In this document: positions 1-8,329 of the stretch, piece after piece
Layout of the letters: the number at the start of each line of letters is the position of its first letter
How positions within the stretch are numbered: position 1 is the first letter of the stretch
DNA from: Frateuria terrea
GTDB taxonomy: Bacteria > Pseudomonadota > Gammaproteobacteria > Xanthomonadales > Rhodanobacteraceae
Assembly: GCF_900115705.1 (NCBI RefSeq)
Contig: NZ_FOXL01000007.1
Span: 1 to 64,000, forward strand
DNA: 64,000 bases
Direction: 5' to 3'
Translations under genes and position numbers: made by a program
Notes under the pieces: generated by a model
Databases searched by the model: none
What the model saw: only the letters and a program-made list of their open reading frames with translations
What the model was told of the DNA's origin: nothing

Positions 1-44
1 TGCCTCGCCCTGCCTCGCCCTGCCTCGCCCTGCCTCGCCCTGCC
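1..44. repeat. Tandem 10-bp GC-rich direct repeats
   Basis: Four perfect copies of the 10-mer TGCCTCGCCC run head to tail from the first base and end in a partial unit. The array touches the window edge, so its full length is unknown. It lies about 245 bp upstream of a putative replication gene. It could be iteron-like, but nothing proves this. A 10-bp palindrome, GTCCCGGGAC, follows at 54-63. Confidence 0.8.
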
Positions 45-225
45 CCACTTTGGGTCCCGGGACGCATAACCTGTGTTGGCGGCTAGATAACCCCCTCCCG
101 CGCCCCCGGATGAACAGCCGCCCGTGCCGTAACGCGCCACCTAAATACGTGGGCGTTCCGGACAACTAGAAGAATCACCACGGCGTTGCCTTTGTTGGGT
201 GTGTAAGTCCCATGGTCGATAACCC

Positions 226-248
226 AAGCGGTTGGGTGCCAACCGCTT
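226..248. repeat. Perfect 10-bp hairpin upstream of rep-like gene
   Basis: Arms AAGCGGTTGG (226-235) and CCAACCGCTT (239-248) are exact complements around a 3-base loop. The hairpin sits about 40 bp before the start of the HUH-type gene and has no T-run, so a terminator is unlikely. In rolling-circle replicons a hairpin of this kind near rep can be the nicking origin. That role here is an inference from position only. Confidence 0.6.
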
Positions 249-289
249 AAAGCGAAGTGCTGCCTAAAAAAAAGAAAGGAAAGAACCAA

Positions 290-793
290 ATGAAAACAAG
301 AGAACTGTTGAGCACGAAGTACAACGCCTATCTGGCAGACGGCAACGCTGTCCTCGCCGTCACCCTATCGACGTACGTGCGCAGCGCCAAGTTCGCAAGC
401 TCGGACTGTATGCGCGTGTTCTGGGACCAGCACTTCATGCACCGAGTGCAACGCTGCCTTCCGTACCATGTGCATCCGAAGATCGACTACGACTACGTCG
501 TCGAGCGCTCGCCTGGTGGTCACTATCACTACCACGGCCTACTGGCGTTGCCACAGCCCTATGGGGATTGGCTATGCGAGGGGATACGAAGCAAGTGGCT
601 TCGCCGAGACTTGAACTCTTTCCGGCGGGCTGGTCAGTACCGTCCTCTACGCTTGAACTCCTTCCGCATTGAACCAATCCGCCCAGACGGCAGCGTGGAT
701 GCGATCGCACGGTACCTAACTAAGACACCCGACTATCTGCCATCAAGCGAGACGTACCCACTATGGAAAAAGCAAGTGTCCAGCGACTGGTGA
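290..793 (+). CDS. Putative HUH-type replication initiator (rolling-circle Rep-like)
   Basis: This 167-residue protein has no sure family match. Two motifs stand out: a histidine cluster H78-Y-H80-Y-H82 in a hydrophobic context, which fits the metal-binding HUH motif, and Y142-L-T-K145 near the C-terminus, which fits the catalytic Y-x-x-K motif of rolling-circle Rep proteins. The spacing and order (HUH before YxxK) are as expected for Rep or inovirus Gp2-like proteins. I chose the ATG at 290 because AGAAAGGAAAG lies just upstream; a GTG at 257 is the longer alternative. The gene is followed by an overlapping ribbon-helix-helix gene, and a perfect hairpin precedes it. It is short for a full Rep, so it may be a minimal or decayed one. 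The HUH reading is an inference from motifs. Confidence 0.5.
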   Translation: MKTRELLSTKYNAYLADGNAVLAVTLSTYVRSAKFASSDCMRVFWDQHFMHRVQRCLPYHVHPKIDYDYVVERSPGGHYHYHGLLALPQPYGDWLCEGIRSKWLRRDLNSFRRAGQYRPLRLNSFRIEPIRPDGSVDAIARYLTKTPDYLPSSETYPLWKKQVSSDW

Positions 794-939
794 AGACGAG
801 GCACTTCCGCCTGGATCAGCAGCTAGATGTCGAGCTTATGCGGCTGAGCCTGGCTCGGTCGGTCAGCCCTTCGGAGTTGATCCGTCAGCTTGTAGCAGAA
901 GCCGCAAGGCGTGTGGATGGATCGCATGAAGCTTTCTGA
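763..939 (+). CDS. Small ribbon-helix-helix (CopG-like) protein
   Basis: A 58-residue ORF starts at ATG 763 inside the 3' end of the rep-like gene, in another frame, and ends at 939. The pattern is a short beta strand (KTRHFRLDQQ) followed by two helices (LDVELMRLSLARS, then SPSELIRQLVAEAARRV). This is the usual layout of MetJ/Arc/CopG DNA-binding proteins. In small plasmids such proteins repress rep and set copy number. The overlap with the HUH-type gene (31 bp) fits translational coupling and that role. The function is inferred from fold pattern and position. Confidence 0.5.
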   Translation: MEKASVQRLVKTRHFRLDQQLDVELMRLSLARSVSPSELIRQLVAEAARRVDGSHEAF

Positions 940-1096
940 TCACTTCAAAGCCGCGTCCAGTACCGGAGCGACCATTTCGACCGAAAAGCTCGTCGCGCTC
1001 TTGAAGAAGCTCCCCGGCAAGGAAGTACCCGTTGTTTACGACGGCAAGGGGTGCTTCGCGCTGATCGACTTGACGAAGGAGCTGGCGCGTAAGTAG
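926..1096 (+). CDS. Small hypothetical protein
   Basis: A 56-residue protein starts at ATG 926, overlapping the end of the ribbon-helix-helix gene by 14 bp. In-frame GTG 911 and ATG 917 are alternative starts. The sequence has an N-terminal helix, a Lys/Leu-rich middle (LVALLKKLPGKEVPVVYDGKG) and no clear motif. The tight overlap with the two genes before it suggests one transcript. I do not recognise a family. Confidence 0.4.
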   Translation: MKLSDHFKAASSTGATISTEKLVALLKKLPGKEVPVVYDGKGCFALIDLTKELARK

Positions 1097-1159
1097 CGCT
1101 GGCCTGAAGACGCGCAAGTGGAGTGCGGTCATTCGCTTGCCCTTCCGGATGCCCGCAAC

Positions 1160-2374
1160 CTAGTTGAAGCGCTTGGAGGCTGGCGCAAGCGAGATGACGG
1201 TAAGCGTCTTCCCTGCAAGCTCGATCCGCCACCCGTCCGGGCTTTCGTACGAGGCTGATTCATCCGTGGCGAGAAGATCGCCGTTCTGCTCGGAGAAGAT
1301 CGGCTTCTTGCTCACGTCGAGCGACGGGATCGAATAGTTGTCGATGAGGGCCTGGTAGAACTGGTCGACGGACGTTCGTCCGGCTCCGAATAGCAAATCG
1401 GCTGCGTCCTGGTCTATCCGGTACCAATCAACGGTTTGGTTGGATCCAAAGTGGATGGCGACCACGCAACGTCCGGTATCCGGGGCGCCGAACAACATCC
1501 AGCGCCCGCCTGAAATATCGCGGTTGCGATCCAAGATTGGCTGGGGGTCGCAACCAAACGCCCCGATCGCCTTTTGGTGAGCAGCGTTGGCGGCATCCAG
1601 TTGTTCCGCCGACATGGCCCCTCCCGTGTAGGCAGCTGCACGCAACGTGCTGTCGTCCTGTATGGAGTGGCTGAGACGCTTGGCTTCGGGCAGGCTCGAC
1701 TCGTCCGCCTCTATCGCTTTCAGTACGGAAGCCTGGACGGAAGCGGCTGCCTGCCCGAGTCGGACACCTTTGATTGTTGGGCCGACCTCATCTGCGGCTG
1801 ATTCGGTGGCGACTGGTTCGCTGGCAGCGTCGTTGTCAACCGCACGTGCTACCGCAGACGGCTTCGCATGTGGTCCCTTGTAATACGTGCCATTCAGCGT
1901 AGTTCCGGCGCCATCGCAGCCGCCGTTATCGCCGCTCACGACAGCCGTGGTTGCGTCCGCAAAGCGAATGGAGGCTGAGCAGGTTCCATCCTCGTTCTTG
2001 AGCAGATAGGTCCCATCCCTTTGCCTGCTTAACGGTCCGGTTAGGTCAGCCGTGGCTCCTTCGTCGGAGGCCACCGTGATTGTTGCGCTGTATAGCCCGC
2101 TCTCGGCGGCAACATCTAGCGATCCCGAGCCCTCGTCGGTGATCCATTTCCCTACGGCGGGCACATCCTGGTCGCTGGCGGTTTGACTATCGATGGCGCC
2201 ACGCGCTGCCATAGCTGCTCCGTCCGCAGCGGCTTGGGCATCCACTGCTTCGGGGTGTTCCGATTCGTGGCTTGCAGTCTTAGCTTCCGAGTCGCCGTTG
2301 TTCGTACATCCGCCAACGCCGCTCAAGGCTAGGAAAAGGACCGCCAAACTTGCCGCACACCTACGCATAGCCAT
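1160..2374 (-). CDS. Hypothetical lipoprotein
   Basis: This 404-residue protein begins with a typical lipoprotein signal: a basic start, a hydrophobic stretch, and the lipobox LSGVGGC (Cys at about residue 23). A Ser/Ala/Asp-rich linker follows. Residues about 75-165 are a compact region with paired Cys and phrases such as GTYLLKNEDGTCSASIRF, which reads as a small beta-sandwich. The C-terminal half is Ala/Asp-rich without known motifs. Start ATG 2374 has a second ATG two codons in. The gene is divergent from the controller-like regulator and shares its operator region. It lies in the island, and no function can be assigned. Confidence 0.6.
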   Translation of the reverse strand: MAMRRCAASLAVLFLALSGVGGCTNNGDSEAKTASHESEHPEAVDAQAAADGAAMAARGAIDSQTASDQDVPAVGKWITDEGSGSLDVAAESGLYSATITVASDEGATADLTGPLSRQRDGTYLLKNEDGTCSASIRFADATTAVVSGDNGGCDGAGTTLNGTYYKGPHAKPSAVARAVDNDAASEPVATESAADEVGPTIKGVRLGQAAASVQASVLKAIEADESSLPEAKRLSHSIQDDSTLRAAAYTGGAMSAEQLDAANAAHQKAIGAFGCDPQPILDRNRDISGGRWMLFGAPDTGRCVVAIHFGSNQTVDWYRIDQDAADLLFGAGRTSVDQFYQALIDNYSIPSLDVSKKPIFSEQNGDLLATDESASYESPDGWRIELAGKTLTVISLAPASKRFN

Positions 2375-2387
2375 GCCCCTATGGAAT

Positions 2388-2416
2388 CTATAAGTAGTCT
2401 ACCTATAGATCTGTAG
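2388..2416. promoter_or_regulatory. Twin palindromic operator between divergent genes
   Basis: Two overlapping palindromes fill the 74-bp gap between the lipoprotein and regulator genes. The first (2388-2408) is a 21-bp near-perfect palindrome with half sites CTATAAGTAG and CTACCTATAG. The second (2403-2416) is CTATAGATCTGTAG. The centres are about 11.5 bp apart, one helical turn, so two dimers could bind side by side as in restriction-modification C boxes. This suggests autoregulation by the adjacent XRE protein. Confidence 0.55.
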
Positions 2417-2448
2417 TGCTAAAAGGGGCGGAAACCTACGGTGGGAGG

Positions 2449-2670
2449 ATGACCGACCACCTGCTGAAGCAACTAGGGGAAGCGCTGCGCGTACGCCGGA
2501 AAGCAGCCGGCTTCAGCCAGGAAAGCTACGCCGATCACATCCAAATGCACCGCACCTACTACAGCGCGATCGAGCGAGGAGAGAAGAACTTGCAGCTGGA
2601 TACGCTGGAACGCATTTGCTCCGGGCTCGAGTGCAAGATTTGGGAGGTCCTCAAAGATGCCGAAACCTGA
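2449..2670 (+). CDS. XRE-family regulator, restriction-modification controller (C protein)-like
   Basis: This 73-residue protein is a single helix-turn-helix domain. The pattern LGEALRVRRKAAGFSQESYADHI, then MHRTYYSAIERGEKNLQLDTLERI, is the one seen in C proteins that time restriction-modification expression. Length is also typical. ATG 2449 abuts a GGGAGG; an in-frame GTG at 2416 would give 84 residues and begins on the last base of the operator, which would fit a leaderless message. The gene is divergent from a lipoprotein gene and lies about 800 bp from the specificity-subunit gene, but it is not in the same operon. Control of that system is therefore a guess; autoregulation through the twin palindromes is more likely. 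Confidence 0.7.
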   Translation: MTDHLLKQLGEALRVRRKAAGFSQESYADHIQMHRTYYSAIERGEKNLQLDTLERICSGLECKIWEVLKDAET

Positions 2671-2711
2671 CCTCGTTGTCTGATCGTCCCAGGCAATCCG
2701 TTAGGTTGCAG

Positions 2712-3368
2712 CTAGGTCAAATTGCGATCGCCAATGACGAAGCGTTCCATCTTCGCCAGCAGCTGCCGAGCTTTCCATAGATTTAGAAACCCATCGATGC
2801 TCTCGCCGTCCATGGATTCTTCGATCCGAATGTTCATGAAGGTAATTGGAAGCTTTGCTCTATCTTTGGCGGAAAACTGCCACCGACCGTTGTGCGCCAC
2901 CGCGTTGCGATAGAACATCGTGAAGTAGAACCACGCCTCTTGCGACATCTCTGCCCACGCCGGTGTGTCCTTGGAGTACTCGCGAATGAGGGCGAAGCTC
3001 TCGATGATCGCCTGCCGCTTTGAACGTTCGACCAATGCCTGGGCCGCCTGGCGATAGTCGGCGTCACGGAATTGAATCTGATAGGTCAACCTCCACCCTT
3101 CGGGCGTCGGATCACTTTTCGTGGCCTGGAAGGCCCCAAGATCGTTGTACCTAACGGTGTATTTCGATAGTTCACTGCGAGCAGGCTCTTCTGTGAGCAG
3201 AGCGTATGCCCCGACGCTAAGGTCGAATATCTCCCTCAGCTTCATCAATCGTAACCGTACCTCGGTCTGATTCACGGTCGGCTTCGCTCCATCCCCACTG
3301 GTCCGAGCGATTCGCAGGACGTGCCGACTACGGTCGGTCGGCAAAAGATGCTTAGGAGGTACCTTCAA
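2712..3368 (-). CDS. HEPN-like protein of the restriction-modification locus
   Basis: This protein of about 218 residues is of unknown family. Near residue 154 it carries R-N-A-V-A-H followed by N-G (R154, N155, H159) inside a helix-rich context (EAWFYFTMFYRNAVAHNGRW). R-N-x3-H is the catalytic motif of HEPN ribonucleases found in toxins, abortive-infection proteins and defence islands. The gene is read in the same direction as the modification and specificity genes and starts about 100 bp after the latter ends. No ATG exists near the N-terminus; TTG 3368 is the first usable start, and an internal ATG (LRLMKLREIF) is possible. The HEPN assignment rests on one motif and the setting, so it is tentative. 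Confidence 0.5.
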   Translation of the reverse strand: MKVPPKHLLPTDRSRHVLRIARTSGDGAKPTVNQTEVRLRLMKLREIFDLSVGAYALLTEEPARSELSKYTVRYNDLGAFQATKSDPTPEGWRLTYQIQFRDADYRQAAQALVERSKRQAIIESFALIREYSKDTPAWAEMSQEAWFYFTMFYRNAVAHNGRWQFSAKDRAKLPITFMNIRIEESMDGESIDGFLNLWKARQLLAKMERFVIGDRNLT

Positions 3369-3471
3369 GCCACCGCGCGGAGACGGATGCTTGAAAACTG
3401 AACGACCATCGAGATGATGCTACACGACGATGCCAAGAGCGCGCTCGACTGAAGTGCATCGTCCTCCGGCA

Positions 3472-4248
3472 TCACGCCATCGCCAGCATTGAGGTCATCT
3501 CGACTTCGAACTCCTCGTATTTGCTGATGGCCTTCTGGAACTTTTTCGCAATTTCCTTCACTACAGGTTCCGTTTTCGCCGGTATCCATAGACGAGAAAT
3601 ATCCTGTGGATAAATTTCCACCTGTCCACTGGATCCATTGATGTACCGATAAATTTGGCGCTGCCCCTGCTCGCTCAGCAGATAGGCCGCCGCATACCAG
3701 GCATAGTGAGGCTGCTTGAAGCGCACAATCGTTATGTGCCCGTCCACGAGCGCCGGGAATTCTTTATTGTAAATAGCCACCCTACCTATAGTTCCATCTC
3801 CCGTGGAATTAATCAGCAGGTCGTGCTTCCTTACGCCACATTTATCTTTGTGCTTATCGAAAAAGTCCTTGGAAACTGCCCGAGCAACACCGAAGTCAAC
3901 ATACCCCCATCTAACGGAAACTGATTTGAGCGCGCAAACGTTCGTTGTTTGGGAGCCATCAACAATATGTCCGTAATGATCCAGCATACCCTGAAACTTC
4001 AGCGTTTCAGGGTCGGTCTCGTCGTCGACATAATCAGGCTGGCGTCCTCTATTCGGCGCACGCTGCACTCTCGCGGTGTCCCCGAGTTGGAAAGCACCAC
4101 TGCTAGCTTTCGCGTTTTCACAGGCAAGGCGGTACAAGTCCTGATGATATTCAGGCTCAAGAATATGGTTCTGTAATACAACACCGTCCTCGTCGCTCTT
4201 GAGATCAAGGAGCGTATCGACAAATGGGCGTTTAGTAACAAGGGCCAT
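3472..4248 (-). CDS. Half-size specificity (S) subunit, HsdS-like
   Basis: This 258-residue protein resembles one half of a type I/IIB specificity subunit. A single target-recognition region with the family phrase DGTIGRVAIYNKEFPALVDGHI lies in the middle, followed by a helical C-terminal part (EPVVKEIAKKFQKAISKYEEFEVEM) that would form the conserved spacer. Full HsdS proteins are about 400 residues with two such regions, so this one probably works as a dimer and reads a symmetric or bipartite site. It starts at ATG 4248, overlapping the methyltransferase stop (TGATG), with GGAGG in the upstream gene. Coupled translation is likely. Confidence 0.8.
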   Translation of the reverse strand: MALVTKRPFVDTLLDLKSDEDGVVLQNHILEPEYHQDLYRLACENAKASSGAFQLGDTARVQRAPNRGRQPDYVDDETDPETLKFQGMLDHYGHIVDGSQTTNVCALKSVSVRWGYVDFGVARAVSKDFFDKHKDKCGVRKHDLLINSTGDGTIGRVAIYNKEFPALVDGHITIVRFKQPHYAWYAAAYLLSEQGQRQIYRYINGSSGQVEIYPQDISRLWIPAKTEPVVKEIAKKFQKAISKYEEFEVEMTSMLAMA

Positions 4249-6095
4249 CACTTACCTCCCCAGGCCAAGTTTTTCTTCAAGTACTTAGCAATTTCGCCCA
4301 AGTCAGAAATGATCTCACCCTTTGCGTTCCGCACTAGCTTTCCGCTTTGGTCCTTGCCGGGTATCTCGGACACTGCAAATAGGATTGGCCCATCTTTTTT
4401 TGCCTTCGAGACATCAACGATATCGTGTTGTCGACGCTCAATGAATAGAACGCACGTTTTCGTGTTGGTAAAAGGTTTGAACATCGAACCGGTAAGACTC
4501 ACAACCGCCTTAACCTTCGCACGCTCCATTAGAAAGCGCCGAACTCTCTCATCGGTATAATTCTTGAAGATGCCTCTCGGTAACACAATCGCCATTCGCC
4601 CTCCAGGCGCGAGCGAGTCCAAGCAACGTTCTAAAAACAGCACGTCACGCGATACCTTTTTTAGGCGTTTTGTTCTGCCACTAGCATCAGTCTTGAAGGC
4701 GAGCCTGTAGCGGGACAGAGTATCATCAGCGGAAATATCACCGGCAAATGGTGGGTTCGTGGCAATGATGTCGAACTTGCGGTGTTCGCGTCGAACGCCG
4801 TTGAGTACCTGGAATTTGGCCCGCGCGTCATCTGACCAATTATTATCATTCAGGCCATCGCCCACGCTGATATTGGACCTCCCGTCACCCCATATCAGCA
4901 TGTATGCTTTGGCGACCTTAGCGATCATCGGGTCATAGTCCATGCCGAAGACGTTATTGGTCGCGTAATCCTTTTGATTTTCGAGAATTTCACTCTCGTC
5001 ATCTCGTTCCGATCGGATTTGCTTGAAGACGTGGTCCATTGCAGACACTAGAAAGCCACCGCTACCACAAGCGGGGTCGAATATCGTCTCTGTTTCCGTC
5101 GGATCAAGGACGTCGATGCACAGATTGATGACGTGCCTGGGAGTGAAATACTGTCCTTTGTCTCCCTTCATGGTTGGGTTAACCATTACTTCGAATGCAG
5201 CACCTAGAACATCGGCGTCTGATTTCAGGAGATAGGCTTTTTGTAAAGCAGAGACGCAAAAAGCTAGCGTCTCATCGCTCAGATTGAGCTCCTCACCGGG
5301 AGCAAATACCCCTTGCCATTGAGCCCTGGCATCAACAAACAGCTTGTTTATACGAACTCGAGCATCCGCAGCCGACTCAAGCGCGCCCACGCGAAACTTT
5401 GCAGGCGAGTTGTCATTCTTTAAATTTCGTCGCTCGTCGTATAGCTTTGCAAAAATGAGCTTGAATATCTCGTCAAATACATTGATGCCCTCATGCGCCT
5501 TAATATGATCCTCGCATTCACGAAGAATGCTCAGAAAATCGCTTACCGGCTCCAGTTGCTTACGAGTTATTGGTTTGTCTACAGACGAAATGTCTTCGCC
5601 AGCAGAAGGGATGTTCCTTAACTCGCGCCAACTAGCTTCCTCCTCCCCCTCCTTTGGTTCGACTCGGAGTAAATATACATGGGGCGGGGCGCCATTACTC
5701 CAGAGCCCCAACCTGCAGCCAGTCGCATTCATATAGACCTCTAGCTGGTCTACACCGTCCTTGCGATCTGGCTTCTTTACTTCGACGAAAATCCGAGGAA
5801 TCCGTTTTGTCGAGTCTTTGTATACAACTATGTCGGCCTTCTTTTTTGCTTCCGTAGCACCGACCTTGACGGGCACCTCGACGCCAATCTGGCTAAACTG
5901 GTAGCCGTAATGGTCGCGCAGGCGATAGAGCCACCATTGGCGGACAATTTCCTCCGGTTTGCCATCGACCTTATAGGCCCGCCCGCGGACAGGGCAGTAA
6001 ACATACCGCTCCTCGCTATCTCCGACCAGGTATACGGTGAACTTCGCCGATGCCTCAGCCGGCTTTTCTGGCAGCTTGGCGGTTTCGTAATACAT
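4248..6095 (-). CDS. Fused restriction nuclease-N6-adenine methyltransferase (BcgI-type RM subunit)
   Basis: This 615-residue protein joins two enzymes. Residues about 45-140 look like a type I HsdR N-terminal PD-(D/E)xK nuclease: D88 (ADIVV), E105-V-K107 (FVEVKK), then Q117. Residues about 200-600 are an N6-adenine methylase of the HsdM class, with GQYFTPR at 314-320, AdoMet motif FDPACGSGGFL at 339-349 and catalytic NPPF at 447-450. A nuclease-methylase fusion with a separate S subunit is the layout of type IIB enzymes such as BcgI (A plus B subunits). No separate hsdR is present between here and glmS, which fits cleavage by the fused domain. ATG 6095 overlaps the previous stop as TGATG, with AGGGG upstream. 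Whether it cuts DNA cannot be told from sequence alone. Confidence 0.85.
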   Translation of the reverse strand: MYYETAKLPEKPAEASAKFTVYLVGDSEERYVYCPVRGRAYKVDGKPEEIVRQWWLYRLRDHYGYQFSQIGVEVPVKVGATEAKKKADIVVYKDSTKRIPRIFVEVKKPDRKDGVDQLEVYMNATGCRLGLWSNGAPPHVYLLRVEPKEGEEEASWRELRNIPSAGEDISSVDKPITRKQLEPVSDFLSILRECEDHIKAHEGINVFDEIFKLIFAKLYDERRNLKNDNSPAKFRVGALESAADARVRINKLFVDARAQWQGVFAPGEELNLSDETLAFCVSALQKAYLLKSDADVLGAAFEVMVNPTMKGDKGQYFTPRHVINLCIDVLDPTETETIFDPACGSGGFLVSAMDHVFKQIRSERDDESEILENQKDYATNNVFGMDYDPMIAKVAKAYMLIWGDGRSNISVGDGLNDNNWSDDARAKFQVLNGVRREHRKFDIIATNPPFAGDISADDTLSRYRLAFKTDASGRTKRLKKVSRDVLFLERCLDSLAPGGRMAIVLPRGIFKNYTDERVRRFLMERAKVKAVVSLTGSMFKPFTNTKTCVLFIERRQHDIVDVSKAKKDGPILFAVSEIPGKDQSGKLVRNAKGEIISDLGEIAKYLKKNLAWGGK

Positions 6096-6400
6096 CAACC
6101 CCTGTCCTTTGAAATTTCATGGTGCATGGATTCTTTATGCACCGTTACGTACGTGATCGAGAACCGAGCCTTCCTGCGCTCGCGCACGTCCTTGGCGCGC
6201 CATTTTCGATATATCGAGTGGACTAACGTAGCGTAGAAGGGCACTCCCCTAGGACTTACTAGACCCGCTTGGTTTAACTCCTCGGCGATAGCTTTGAAGC
6301 TGTGTCCCAATTCATCTCTATTTCTAACGATCGCCGCGGCGAGCTCTCGATGCTGACATGAAATTTGGGGCTGCCAAAGCTGTGGGGTGATGATCTCCAC
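6095..6400 (-). CDS. Small recombinase-like helix-turn-helix protein
   Basis: This 101-residue protein has a central stretch, SFKAIAEELNQAGLVSPRGV, then PFYATLVHSIYRKW. It resembles the DNA-binding Recombinase domain of large serine recombinases (AIAxxLNxxGxxTPRG...W). No catalytic serine domain is present. GTG 6400 is the most likely start, only 29 bp after the glmS stop codon. Its stop overlaps the start of the restriction-modification gene, so it leads that operon. It may regulate the operon or recognise DNA for it; neither is shown. The C-terminus is basic (RERRKARFS). Confidence 0.6.
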   Translation of the reverse strand: MEIITPQLWQPQISCQHRELAAAIVRNRDELGHSFKAIAEELNQAGLVSPRGVPFYATLVHSIYRKWRAKDVRERRKARFSITYVTVHKESMHHEISKDRG

Positions 6401-6429
6401 GCAGTATCGCAGGACACCCCCGTTGGAAA

Positions 6430-8259
<1,830 letters not shown>

Positions 8260-8329
8260 GGGTCAGGCTTCCTTCGGAGCGAGGATGGAGGGTAGTTACG
8301 GTTTCGCGAAGACGGCGTCGCGACTGCGC

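Noticed and set aside
1-44. A CRISPR array
   Set aside because: The 10-mers have no spacers between them and are too short for CRISPR repeats.
6405-6420. A Tn7-like transposon end near the glmS stop
   Set aside because: Only the first three bases fit; no repeated end motif or transposase gene is in view.
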